From the NCBI RefSeq assembly GCF_014648175.1, contig NZ_BMQP01000022.1:62001-126000 (forward strand): DNA of 64,000 bases, given 5' to 3'. Of this stretch, positions 33,494-41,741 are shown in pieces; position 1 is the stretch's first letter, and each line of letters opens with the position of its first letter. The DNA is from Planobispora rosea (GTDB taxonomy: Bacteria > Actinomycetota > Actinomycetes > Streptosporangiales > Streptosporangiaceae). The translations under genes were made by a program, and so were the position numbers. The notes beneath the pieces were generated by a model that saw only the letters and a list, made by a program, of their open reading frames with translations, had not been told where the DNA came from and searched no databases.

Positions 33494-34469
33494 CCTCCAC
33501 CCCCGCCTGGAAGCGTGACTGGGCGCCGAGCTCGGCCATCGCCTCGGCGAAGCGGGCACGGACCGTCCGTACCGAGATCCCCAGTTTCCGGGCGATCATC
33601 TCGTCGCCGACCCCCTGGGCGGCCAGCCGGAGCACGCGCACCGCGCCGTCGGCGGAACGCGACCACGGCAGCGGCGCGGCCCGGGACCACAACTCCTCGA
33701 ACAGCGTGCGGAGCGAGGCCACCACGACGGCGGCCCGGACCAGATAGAAGTTGTAGGCGTTCTCGGCCAGGGTGCCGCCCCACTGGGCGGGCATGCCGGC
33801 GGTGTCGGACCCCGCGACGAGGAACCAGCTCGGGACCGCGGGGAGGGTCCGGATCTGCGCCCCGGCCCGCTCGAACTCCACGAGCTTGTCCCGGAGGCCG
33901 GGTAGCTCCAGCGCGCCCACCGGGATGACGGCCCTGCAGGAGAGCAGGCCACGGTGGTGCGGTGAGATCCACTGGTCGGCGTAGCGGTGGGCGAAGTCGT
34001 TCATCGTCCGCAGGTCGGGGACGGCCGAGAGCAATTCCAGCGGCGGGGCCTGGACCGCCATGCCGATCACGCTCTCGTAGAGCTCGTCGGCCCCGCCGAC
34101 CAGCTCGACCGGGAACTGCCCGTTCTGGTAGTCGCGCCCGGCGTCGTACTGGTGGATGAGTCCGCGGATGGAGCCGAGGACGCTGTCGATCCGGCGGCTC
34201 TCCTCGGCGAGGTGGTCCAGCCGCTCGGCGATCAGACGGCCCAGGGCGGCGGCGGGGTGCCGGGCGAGGTACTCCCCGGCCTGTTCGTCGATCACGCCCA
34301 GCCGTACCAGGGTGGTCAGCTCGTGGCTCAGCGGTCCCGGCGGGCGGTTGGTGGCCTCGGCCAGTTCGGCGCAGGTGGCGCGGTGGAGGCGGAGCACCGC
34401 GTTGTACAGGGCGGTCTGGGCGGGCGTGAGACCCAGCGCCTCCAGGGGATCGGATGTGTCGGTGCGCAT
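33468..34469 (-). CDS. TrmB-like/LuxR-type transcriptional regulator
   Basis: The 333-residue protein has an N-terminal winged-helix domain (LGLTPAQTALYNAVLRLHRA, CAELAEATNRPPGPLSHELT; residues ~10-75), a helical linker, a central domain of phospholipase D-like TrmB type (residues ~110-250) and a C-terminal LuxR helix-turn-helix (VLRLAAQGVGDEMIARKLGI, SVRTVRARFAEAMAEL; residues ~270-325). This TrmB-LuxR architecture is frequent in actinomycetes, often near secondary metabolism; effectors are unknown. The start at 34469 is preferred, as similarity starts there; an extension to 34607 is unlikely. It is divergent from guaB across a 387-bp gap with palindromes. Confidence 0.85.
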   Translation of the reverse strand: MRTDTSDPLEALGLTPAQTALYNAVLRLHRATCAELAEATNRPPGPLSHELTTLVRLGVIDEQAGEYLARHPAAALGRLIAERLDHLAEESRRIDSVLGSIRGLIHQYDAGRDYQNGQFPVELVGGADELYESVIGMAVQAPPLELLSAVPDLRTMNDFAHRYADQWISPHHRGLLSCRAVIPVGALELPGLRDKLVEFERAGAQIRTLPAVPSWFLVAGSDTAGMPAQWGGTLAENAYNFYLVRAAVVVASLRTLFEELWSRAAPLPWSRSADGAVRVLRLAAQGVGDEMIARKLGISVRTVRARFAEAMAELGAQSRFQAGVEAARRGWLT

Positions 34470-34856
34470 CGGCGGGGGGCTCCTGAAGTGACACGACTCC
34501 CGCGAGAATAACCCGGCGGGCCCTCCCTGTCCGGGTCTTGCCCTGACTGGCCGATCCCGGGTGCAACTTCGTGCAATTGCACCTTTGCCCATTGCGTGCC
34601 GACGCAAGGTGACGCACTCTTAACTCAGCGTCGGCACCGTAAGCGAGTGACGTCGCCGCTCGAACACGGAGGGGGGTTCGGCGGCGGAAGGCGTTCCGCT
34701 GGTGTTGCCGGTGACCGAGGGACCGAGCGGGTCACCGACCGCTCGGTCCTCCGGGCTTTCCCCTGCCATCCGTCCGTTTGGCGCCAGGCCCTAAACTGTG
34801 CCCCGGGGACCGGCGCCTCTCCCCACCCGTAGAGCGCCGTGGCAGGAGGGTTGCAG
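34470..34856. promoter_or_regulatory. Divergent intergenic region with palindromes upstream of guaB
   Basis: Two symmetric elements lie close together: a perfect palindrome GTGCAATTGCAC (34571-34582), with an extra half-site GTGCAA at 34561-34566, and an inverted repeat GTGCCGACGC / GCGTCGGCAC (34596-34605 and 34628-34637; 22-bp spacer). They lie about 100-170 bp from the LuxR-type gene and 220-285 bp from guaB, so they are more likely operators for the regulator's own promoter. The remaining ~200 bp before guaB show nothing further that I can identify. Confidence 0.6.
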
Positions 34857-36338
34857 ATGGCCAAGTTCACCGAGCAGGGGCTCACGTTCGACGATGTGCT
34901 CCTGGTTCCCGCGTATTCGGACCTTCAGCCCGGTGAGGCCGACACCACCACGCGCCTGTCCCGCAACATCACCCTGCGGATCCCGCTCATCTCCGCGGCG
35001 ATGGACACCGTCACCGAGGCGCGGATGGCGGTGGCCATGGCCCGCCAGGGCGGCATCGGCATCCTGCACCGCAACCTCTCCATCGAGGACCAGGCCCAGC
35101 AGGCCGACCTCGTCAAGCGCTCCGAGGCCGGGATGGTCACCAACCCGGTCACCTGCTCCCCGGACGACACGCTCGCCGAGGTCGAGCGGCTGTGCGCCAC
35201 CTACCGGATCTCCGGTGTCCCGGTGACCGACGCGAGCGGCGTGCTGGTCGGCATCGTCACCAACCGCGACATGCGTTTCGAGAGCGACCACGGCCGTCCC
35301 GTGCGCGAGGTCATGACCGCGATGCCGCTGGTCACCGCGCCGGTCGGGGTCTCCAGGGACGACGCCTTCGACCTGCTCAGGAAGAACAAGATCGAGAAGC
35401 TCCCGCTGGTCGACGCGGACGGCAGGCTCCGCGGTCTGATCACGGTCAAGGACTTCACCAAGAGCGAGCAGTATCCGCTCGCCACCAAAGACGCCGACGG
35501 CCGGCTCGTCGTGGGGGCGGCCATCGGCGTCGGCGGTGACGCCGAGCAGCGGGCGGCGGCCCTGATCGAGGCCGGCGCCGACGTGATCGTCGTGGACGTG
35601 GCGCACGGCCACTCCAAGGGCCTCGCCGACATGATCGGCAAGATCAAGGCCAACAGCCGGGTCGACGTGATCGGCGGGAACATCGCCACCCGGGCGGGCG
35701 CCCAGATGCTGATCGACGCGGGCGCCGACGCGGTCAAGGTCGGCGTCGGCCCCGGTTCCATCTGCACCACCCGCGTGGTCGCCGGCGTCGGCGCCCCGCA
35801 GGTGACGGCCATCCACGAGGCCGCGCTGGCGTGCGGCCCGGCGGGGGTGCCGGTGATCGGCGACGGCGGCCTGCAGTACTCCGGCGACATCGTCAAGGCC
35901 ATCGCGGCCGGCGCCGACACCGTGATGCTCGGCTCGCTGCTGGCCGGCTGCGAGGAGTCGCCCGGTGAGCTGATCTTCATCAACGGCAAGCAGTTCAAGT
36001 CCTACCGCGGCATGGGCTCGCTCGGCGCGGTCCGCAACCGCGAGCGCGGCGGCGCCTCCTTCAGCAAGGACCGCTACGCCCAGGCCGACGTCGGCGGCGA
36101 GGACAAGTACATCCCCGAGGGCATCGAGGGCCAGGTCCCCTACCGCGGCCCGGTCGCGGCGGTCGCCCACCAGCTCGTCGGCGGCCTGCGCCAGGGCATG
36201 TGGTACGCCGGATGCCGCACGATCGGGGACATGCACACCAAGTGCGAGCTCATGCCGATCACGGCCGCGGGCCTCAAGGAGAGCCACCCGCACGACATCC
36301 AGATGACGGTCGAGGCCCCGAACTACCACCGTCGCTAG
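34857..36338 (+). CDS. guaB: Inosine-5'-monophosphate dehydrogenase
   Basis: The 493-residue enzyme oxidises IMP to XMP with NAD+, the committed step of GMP synthesis. The barrel holds GLTFDDVLLVPAYSDLQPGE, SAAMDTVTEARMAVAMARQG and the catalytic loop VGVGPGSICTTRVVAGVGAP with the active-site Cys. Two CBS domains occupy about residues 95-210 (AGMVTNPVTCSPDDTLAEVE, VREVMTAMPLVTAPVGVSRD). RYAQADVGGEDKYIPEGIEG is the flap. The ATG at 34857 follows AGGAGGG and is preferred over an in-frame start at 34839. guaB3 follows 67 bp downstream. Confidence 0.97.
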   Translation: MAKFTEQGLTFDDVLLVPAYSDLQPGEADTTTRLSRNITLRIPLISAAMDTVTEARMAVAMARQGGIGILHRNLSIEDQAQQADLVKRSEAGMVTNPVTCSPDDTLAEVERLCATYRISGVPVTDASGVLVGIVTNRDMRFESDHGRPVREVMTAMPLVTAPVGVSRDDAFDLLRKNKIEKLPLVDADGRLRGLITVKDFTKSEQYPLATKDADGRLVVGAAIGVGGDAEQRAAALIEAGADVIVVDVAHGHSKGLADMIGKIKANSRVDVIGGNIATRAGAQMLIDAGADAVKVGVGPGSICTTRVVAGVGAPQVTAIHEAALACGPAGVPVIGDGGLQYSGDIVKAIAAGADTVMLGSLLAGCEESPGELIFINGKQFKSYRGMGSLGAVRNRERGGASFSKDRYAQADVGGEDKYIPEGIEGQVPYRGPVAAVAHQLVGGLRQGMWYAGCRTIGDMHTKCELMPITAAGLKESHPHDIQMTVEAPNYHRR

Positions 36339-36405
36339 GTTTCCTCGTACGGCTTCCGCCCCGGTGGCGGGAGCCGTACTCGCATGAAATGGGAAAGACA
36401 GACAT

Positions 36406-37524
36406 ATGACTCAGGTGGAGATCGGCCGCGGCAAGAACGGCCGCCGCGCGTACGCGCTCGACGAGATCGGCATCGTCCCGTCCCGGCGGACCCGGGATCC
36501 GGAGGAGGTCTCGATCGCCTGGCAGATCGACGCCTACCGGTTCGATCTGCCCCTCGTGGTGAGCCCCATGGACAGCGTGGTCTCCCCGAAGACCGCGATC
36601 GAGGTCGGACGGCTCGGCGGCCTGGCCGTACTCGATCTCGAAGGACTGTGGACCCGGTACGAGGACCCGGAGCCGCTGCTGGAGGAGGTGGCCGGGCTCA
36701 AGGGCGAGGCGGCGACCAGGCGTCTGCAGGAGATCTACAACGCGCCGATCAAGGATGAGCTGATCGGCCGCCGGATCGAGGAGATCCGGGCGGCCGGGGT
36801 GACCACCGCCGTCCGCCTGTCCCCGCAGCGCACGGTCCAGCACCACAAGGCCGTCATCGACGCGGGCGTGGACATCTTCGTGATCCGCGGCACCACCGTC
36901 TCCGCCGAGCACGTCTCCGGCCGGGCCGAGCCGCTGAACCTCAAGCAGTTCATCTACGAGCTCGACGTCCCGGTGATCGTCGGAGGCTGCGCCACCTACA
37001 CCGCGGCGCTGCACCTGATGCGGACCGGCGCGGCCGGCGTGCTCGTCGGCTTCGGCGGCGGCGCCTCGCACACCACCCGCACCGTGCTGGGCGTGGTGGT
37101 GCCGATGGCCACCGCGATCTCCGACGTGGCCGCGGCCCGCCGCGACTACATGGACGAGTCCGGCGGCCGGTACGTCCACGTCATCGCCGACGGCGGCATG
37201 GGCACCTCCGGTGACATCGCCAAGGCCATCGCGTGCGGCGCCGACGCGGTCATGGTCGGCTCGCCGCTGGCCCGCGCGGCCGAGGCGCCCGGCCGGGGCT
37301 TCCACTGGGGTTCGGAGGCGCAGCACCCCGAACTGCCGCGCGGCAAGCGGGTCGAGTTCGGCACGGTCGGCACGCTGAGGCAGATCCTGCACGGCCCGTC
37401 CTCGGTCGCCGACGGCTCGATGAACCTGATGGGCGCGCTGCGCCGCACGATGGCCACCGCGGGCTACTCCGACCTGAAGGAATTCCAGCGGGTCGAGGTC
37501 GTCGTCGCCCCGCAGCAGCCCTGA
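36406..37524 (+). CDS. guaB3: GuaB3 family IMP dehydrogenase-related protein
   Basis: This 372-residue IMPDH/GMPR-fold protein is characteristic of actinobacteria and lies downstream of guaB. It shows VEIGRGKNGRRAYALDEIGI, LPLVVSPMDSVVSPKTAIEV, RLSPQRTVQHHKAVIDAGVD, IVGGCATYTAALHLMRTGAA and VIADGGMGTSGDIAKAIACG. CBS domains are absent. The loop equivalent to the IMPDH catalytic Cys is replaced by GFGGGASHTTRTVLG, so it should not act as a normal IMP dehydrogenase. A GMP-reductase-like or regulatory role has been suggested for the family. It ends at a strong terminator. Confidence 0.93.
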   Translation: MTQVEIGRGKNGRRAYALDEIGIVPSRRTRDPEEVSIAWQIDAYRFDLPLVVSPMDSVVSPKTAIEVGRLGGLAVLDLEGLWTRYEDPEPLLEEVAGLKGEAATRRLQEIYNAPIKDELIGRRIEEIRAAGVTTAVRLSPQRTVQHHKAVIDAGVDIFVIRGTTVSAEHVSGRAEPLNLKQFIYELDVPVIVGGCATYTAALHLMRTGAAGVLVGFGGGASHTTRTVLGVVVPMATAISDVAAARRDYMDESGGRYVHVIADGGMGTSGDIAKAIACGADAVMVGSPLARAAEAPGRGFHWGSEAQHPELPRGKRVEFGTVGTLRQILHGPSSVADGSMNLMGALRRTMATAGYSDLKEFQRVEVVVAPQQP

Positions 37525-37539
37525 CCTCCGGCGGACGAA

Positions 37540-37572
37540 AAGGGACGGCTCCCGTGAGGGATGCCGTCCCTT
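37540..37572. terminator. Terminator between guaB3 and the convergent aldolase gene
   Basis: AAGGGACGGC and GCCGTCCCTT form a 10-bp perfect stem with a 13-nt loop. It lies 15 bp past guaB3 and 28 bp past the convergent aldolase stop, with A and T runs on either side, so it can act in both directions. Confidence 0.88.
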
Positions 37573-37600
37573 CCGCGTTCCCGGCGCCGGCGGACGACGA

Positions 37601-38425
37601 TCAGCCCCGGAGGACTCCGAGGAGGTGGGTGACCTCGGCGGCGACGGCCGTACGGGCCTGCCTCATGTACGTACGCGGGTCCACGACCTTCTCGTCGGCG
37701 GCCAGGCGGTCGCGGATCGCCTGAGTGAAGACCTCGTTGAGGCGGGTGGCGATGTTGATCTTCTTCATGCCGTGCCGTACGGCGGCGCTCAGGGTGGCGT
37801 CCGGCACGCCGGAGGAGCCGTGCAGCACCAGCGGGACCGGGACCGCGTCCCGCAGTTCACTGATCAGCGCCAGATCGAGGACGGCGTCGCGGGTCGTCAT
37901 GGCGTGGGAGGTGCCGACCGCCACGGCGAGGGCGTCGACGCCCGTGCGCGCCACGTAGTCCGCCGCCTCGCGCGGCCGGGTCCGCGTCCCGGGCGCGTGC
38001 GCGCCGTCCTTCCCGCCGATCTCGCCGAGCTCGGCCTCCACCCACACGCCCCGCCGGTGGCACCAGGCGGCGACCTCGGCGGTGAGCGCCGCGTTCTCCC
38101 CGTCGGGCAGCGCGGAGGCGTCGAACATCACCGAGCCGATCCCCAGCTCCACCGCCTCCTCGACGAGCTCGCGGTCGGTGGCGTGGTCCAGATGGACGGC
38201 CACGTCCACCGAGGAGGCGCGGGCCACGGCGAGCGAGGCGGCGGCGACGGGGGCGAGGGCGCCGTGGTAGCGGACGCAGTTCTCGCTGATCTGCAGGACG
38301 ACCGGGGCCCCGGCGGCCTCCGCCCCGGCGACGATCGCCTCGGCGTGTTCGAGCTGGATGACGTTGAACGCGCCGACGCCCCCCGGGGCGTCCCGGACGA
38401 TGTCGCCTATGCCGACAACAGGCAT
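37601..38425 (-). CDS. Class II ketose-bisphosphate aldolase (GatY/KbaY-like)
   Basis: This 274-residue zinc aldolase shows VGAFNVIQLEHAEAIVAGAE, zinc and catalytic motif VAVHLDHATDRELVEEAVEL, GVWVEAELGEIGG, zinc His in AVAVGTSHAM, then VPLVLHGSSGVPDATLSAAV and KKINIATRLNEVFTQAIRD. It cleaves fructose- or tagatose-1,6-bisphosphate into dihydroxyacetone phosphate and glyceraldehyde 3-phosphate. As the last gene of the amino-sugar operon (21 bp after the kinase), tagatose-1,6-bisphosphate is the more likely substrate. Confidence 0.9.
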   Translation of the reverse strand: MPVVGIGDIVRDAPGGVGAFNVIQLEHAEAIVAGAEAAGAPVVLQISENCVRYHGALAPVAAASLAVARASSVDVAVHLDHATDRELVEEAVELGIGSVMFDASALPDGENAALTAEVAAWCHRRGVWVEAELGEIGGKDGAHAPGTRTRPREAADYVARTGVDALAVAVGTSHAMTTRDAVLDLALISELRDAVPVPLVLHGSSGVPDATLSAAVRHGMKKINIATRLNEVFTQAIRDRLAADEKVVDPRTYMRQARTAVAAEVTHLLGVLRG

Positions 38426-38446
38426 GCTGGGCCTTTCACTGGTAGT

Positions 38447-39577
38447 TCACCGGTCGTGGACGGGCTGCGGGCGCACCGGCTCGATCCGGATCCCCGGGGC
38501 GATCGCCCGGAACACGTCCCGGTCGATGTCCCCGGCGACCGGCGCGGCCACCGCCGCCGCGCCCAGGGCGGCGGCCCGGCGCAGCCGCTCCGGCCAGGGG
38601 ATGCCTTCCACCAGTCCCAGGGCCAGCCCCGCGACCAGGGCGTCCCCGGCTCCGGTGGGGTTGCCCTCGACCCGGTACGGCATGGCGGCCCGCCAGGCGC
38701 CCTCGGGGGTCACGGCCAGCAGCCCGTCCGCCCCGAGGGAGACGACGACCGCCCCGGCCCCGGCCGCGCGGAGCGTCTCGGCGCCGAGCAGCGCCTCCCG
38801 CAGTCCGGGGGGCCCGGTCCGGGAAGGGTCTTCCGCCGGTGCCGGTGCCGGTGCCGTTCTCGGGGGCGGGTGCGCCGCCGGCGTCAGGGCCCGGGTCAGT
38901 TCCTCGGCGTTGGGTTTGACGATCGCGGGCCGTCCCGCGGGAGCGTGCCGGAGCGCCTCCCCGTCGGCGTCCACGATCACCGGGATGCCGTGGTCGCGGG
39001 CACGGCGGGCGAGACTCGCGTAGAAGCCGGCGGGCACGCCGCGCGGCATGCTCCCGGAGATCACCACGGCCGCGATCCCGCCGCGGCGGAGCCGTACCTC
39101 GAAGTCGCCGGCGAACCGGTCCAGCTCGCCGGCGGAGACGACGGGTCCCGGCTCGTTGAAAAGCGCTGTCCGCCGCCGGGGACGCAGCGCGGCTCGCTCC
39201 GCGCCGCCACCCGGTGAGGCCGCGGCGGGCACGGGGGGAGTGCGGGGAAGGGGGGCGTGGTCGGTGACGGCGAGGGTGGTGCGGGACTCGCCGGTGATGG
39301 GGGTCAGGGCTGCGGGCAGGGCGGCCGCGGTGAGATCGGCCCGGACGGCGTGGCCGACGGCGCCCCCCGCCAGACCGGTGACCAGGACGTCGTGACCGAG
39401 GGCCGCGAGCACGCGGGCGACGTTGACGCCCTTGCCGCCCGCCCTGCGGTGCACCGTCCGCACCCGGTTGACGCCGTCCCAGTCGACGCCGTCGGCCACG
39501 TAGGTGACGTCCAGGGCCAGGTTCAGCGTGACGGTGAGGATCGTCCCGGCGCGCGGGGCGGACGGTGAGGAGGTCAT
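38447..39577 (-). CDS. PfkB family 1-phosphofructokinase / tagatose-6-phosphate kinase
   Basis: This 376-residue kinase shows TVTLNLALDVTYVADGVDWD, the sugar motif VHRRAGGKGVNVARVLAALG, VVISGSMPRGVPAGFYASLA, IVKPNAEELTRAL and the ATP/anion-hole motif GNPTGAGDALVAGLALGLV with the catalytic Asp. Two Pro/Ala/Arg-rich insertions (around residues 110-145 and 240-265) make it longer than the ~310-residue norm and look like low-complexity loops. In this operon it should phosphorylate tagatose 6-phosphate (or fructose 1- or 6-phosphate) before the aldolase. The start is the ATG at 39577, 17 bp after the nagA stop. Confidence 0.88.
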   Translation of the reverse strand: MTSSPSAPRAGTILTVTLNLALDVTYVADGVDWDGVNRVRTVHRRAGGKGVNVARVLAALGHDVLVTGLAGGAVGHAVRADLTAAALPAALTPITGESRTTLAVTDHAPLPRTPPVPAAASPGGGAERAALRPRRRTALFNEPGPVVSAGELDRFAGDFEVRLRRGGIAAVVISGSMPRGVPAGFYASLARRARDHGIPVIVDADGEALRHAPAGRPAIVKPNAEELTRALTPAAHPPPRTAPAPAPAEDPSRTGPPGLREALLGAETLRAAGAGAVVVSLGADGLLAVTPEGAWRAAMPYRVEGNPTGAGDALVAGLALGLVEGIPWPERLRRAAALGAAAVAAPVAGDIDRDVFRAIAPGIRIEPVRPQPVHDR

Positions 39578-39594
39578 CGAGGTTCGTGCTCCGG

Positions 39595-40737
39595 TCAGGG
39601 TTCGGTGATCCAGGTGCCGTGCCTCATGACGCCGGCGACCTCCAGACCGTCGGTGAGGACCACCAGGTCGGCTTGCCTGCCGGCGGAGACGGAGCCGAGC
39701 CGGTCGGCGAGGCCGAGGACCCGGGCGGGGGTGCGGGAGGTGACCTCGGCGGCCTCGGGCAGGGACAGGCCGAGCTCGTGGACGGCGCGGCGGAAGGCGA
39801 CGTCCATCGTCAGGGTGGAGCCCGCGATGGAGCCCGCTCCGGGCCCGTCCGCCAGCCGGGCCACGCCGTCCACCACGTCGACCTTCAGCGGGCCGAGGCC
39901 GTAGCTCCCGTCGCCTGCGCCGGCCGCCGCCATCGCGTCGGTGATGAGTGCCGTACGGCCCGCGCCCGCGGCCCGGTAGGCGAGACGGAGCATCGCCGGA
40001 TGCACGTGAACGCCGTCGTTGACCAGCTCGACCGTGACCCGCTCGTCCTCCAGCAGCGCGGCGATCGGGCCGGGGTCGCGGTGTCCGAGCTGCGGCATGG
40101 CGTTGTAGAGGTGGGTCGCGACGCGGGCGCCCGCCTCGATGCCCGCGACGGTCTGCCCGTAGTCGGCGTCGCTGTGCCCGAGCGCGGCGATCACGCCGTT
40201 CGCCGCCGCCTCCCGGATGGTGTCCAGGGCCCCCGGGAGCTCGGCGGCGATGGTGATCATCCGTACGTGACCGCGTCCCGCCGCCAGCAGCTCCCGGAAC
40301 TCCCGGACCGAGGGCTCGCGCAGCAGGGCGGGGTCGTGCGCGCCGCAGCGGGCCTTGGAGATGTAGGGGCCCTCGAAGTGGATCCCGGCCAGCAGGCCGT
40401 CCTCGCACAGGTCGGCGAGGGCGGAGGTGGCTCTGGCCAGGTTGCCGAGGGAGGCGGTGACCAGGCTGGCGACGAGGGTGGTCGTTCCGTGCCGGGCGTG
40501 CAGGGCCGCGATCCGGCTCGCCTCGCCCGCATCGCCCGTCGGGAAGGAACCGCCCGCTCCACCGTGGTTGTGGATGTCGACGAAGCCCGGGACGACGTAC
40601 CGGCCGCCGAGGCTGTGGCCCGGTCCCGGGGCGGTTCCCCGGCCGACGTGGGTGATGCGGCCGTCTTCGATGGTCAGCCAGCCGTCGTGCACACCCTCGG
40701 GGGTCACGACGCGGGCGTCGGCGAGTGTCATGGTCAT
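39595..40737 (-). CDS. nagA: N-acetylglucosamine/galactosamine-6-phosphate deacetylase
   Basis: The 380-residue amidohydrolase removes acetate from N-acetylhexosamine 6-phosphate. It shows VVPGFVDIHNHGGAGGSFPT (the usual HxH site; the second His is preserved), GIHFEGPYISKARCGAHDPA (metal Glu), VIAALGHSDADYGQTVAGIE, ATHLYNAMPQLGHRDPG and ALITDAMAAAGAGDGSYGLG (catalytic Asp). The ATG at 40737 with AGG 8 nt upstream is preferred over a second ATG at 40731; longer in-frame extensions are shadows. It lies between the SIS-domain gene (29 bp) and the kinase gene (17 bp). Confidence 0.94.
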   Translation of the reverse strand: MTMTLADARVVTPEGVHDGWLTIEDGRITHVGRGTAPGPGHSLGGRYVVPGFVDIHNHGGAGGSFPTGDAGEASRIAALHARHGTTTLVASLVTASLGNLARATSALADLCEDGLLAGIHFEGPYISKARCGAHDPALLREPSVREFRELLAAGRGHVRMITIAAELPGALDTIREAAANGVIAALGHSDADYGQTVAGIEAGARVATHLYNAMPQLGHRDPGPIAALLEDERVTVELVNDGVHVHPAMLRLAYRAAGAGRTALITDAMAAAGAGDGSYGLGPLKVDVVDGVARLADGPGAGSIAGSTLTMDVAFRRAVHELGLSLPEAAEVTSRTPARVLGLADRLGSVSAGRQADLVVLTDGLEVAGVMRHGTWITEP

Positions 40738-40766
40738 GGCACAATCCTCTCCTCTCCCGGAGGGAC

Positions 40767-41639
40767 CTATGAGGAGAGGATCACCGATCGGGTCAGGTGG
40801 AGGGGCTCGTCCGGGTTCAGGCCCCGGGCCAGCGCCCGCGCCACGGCCACCCGCTGGATCCTCACCAGCTCGGCCATCGGGTCCAGCGGACTCTGCAGGA
40901 ACGTGCCGCCGGCGGCCTCGACCTCGGCGCGCAGCCCTTCGGGGGCCTCGCCGAGCATCCAGGTGATCCGGCCCGGTCCGGCGATGCTGATGGGGCCGTG
41001 GCGGTACTCCATCGCGGGGTAGGCCTCGGTCCACGCGCGGCAGGCCTCGCGCATCTTCAGCGCGGCCTCCAGGGCCAGGCCGTACGACCAGCCGCGGCCC
41101 AGGAACGTGAACTGCTCGGCGGAGATCAGGTCCGGAGGGAGCGGGTCCGCGAGCGCGCGTTCGGCGTCGATGATCGAGCCGGTCAGGTCCTCGCCCAGGT
41201 GGGCGCGGAGCAGGGCGAGCTGGGTGGTCGCGAACCGGGTCTGCACGACCGACTTCTCGTCGGCGAAGTCGAGGACGACGATCTGGTCGGCGAGGGTCAT
41301 GACCGGGGTGTCCGGGTCCGCGGTGATCACGGTGGTCGGCGTGGAGGTGTCCCGCAGCAGGTTCAGCACCTCGGTGGTGGTGCCGGAGCGGGTCAGCGCG
41401 AGCACGCGGTCGTAGGAGCGGCCCGCGGGCGCCTCGGACGCGGCGAACGCGTCCGTCTCACCGTGACCCGCGCGCTCGCGGAGCACGGCGTACGCCTGGG
41501 CGACGAACCACGAGGTGCCGCAGCCGACCACGGCGACCCGTTCCCCGGGCCGGGGGAGGGCGTCGGCCGGGACCGTGCCGACGACGCGGCGCCAGCAGGC
41601 GGGCTGTGACGCGATCTCTGTCTCGGTGTGGGTGGTCAC
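40767..41639 (-). CDS. agaS: SIS-domain sugar-phosphate isomerase/deaminase (AgaS-like)
   Basis: The 290-residue protein carries two SIS domains: AVVGCGTSWFVAQAYAVLRE with VLALTRSGTTTEVLNLLRD, and FTFLGRGWSYGLALEAALKM with YRHGPISIAGPGRITWMLG. It resembles the isomerase half of GlmS without the glutaminase domain, the architecture of AgaS, which converts galactosamine 6-phosphate to tagatose 6-phosphate and ammonia. The GTG at 41639 has GGAGGAG 4 nt upstream. As first gene of the four-gene operon it is divergent from a DeoR regulator. A glucosamine-6-phosphate isomerase role is an alternative. Confidence 0.85.
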   Translation of the reverse strand: MTTHTETEIASQPACWRRVVGTVPADALPRPGERVAVVGCGTSWFVAQAYAVLRERAGHGETDAFAASEAPAGRSYDRVLALTRSGTTTEVLNLLRDTSTPTTVITADPDTPVMTLADQIVVLDFADEKSVVQTRFATTQLALLRAHLGEDLTGSIIDAERALADPLPPDLISAEQFTFLGRGWSYGLALEAALKMREACRAWTEAYPAMEYRHGPISIAGPGRITWMLGEAPEGLRAEVEAAGGTFLQSPLDPMAELVRIQRVAVARALARGLNPDEPLHLTRSVILSS

Positions 41640-41741
41640 GGCACTCCTCCGGAAAGGTTGATATATGACTGATTTATAGCAGTAGTGAGCAGAATTGCGC
41701 ATCAGTAGGTTTTGATTGATCGTTGTGCCACTCTGTTCCCC
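41640..41741. promoter_or_regulatory. Divergent promoter region of the amino-sugar operon
   Basis: This 102-bp gap is strikingly AT-rich for the window (GTTGATATATGACTGATTTA, then GTAGGTTTTGATTGATC). It must contain the promoters of the operon and of the DeoR gene. TGA-containing direct motifs (TGATATATGACTGATT, TTTTGATTGATC) may be DeoR/AgaR half-sites, but no clear consensus can be fixed. Confidence 0.6.

Noticed and set aside
34470..34856. Purine riboswitch upstream of guaB
   Set aside because: No conserved purine aptamer core is visible; the symmetric elements look like protein-binding palindromes far from the start codon.
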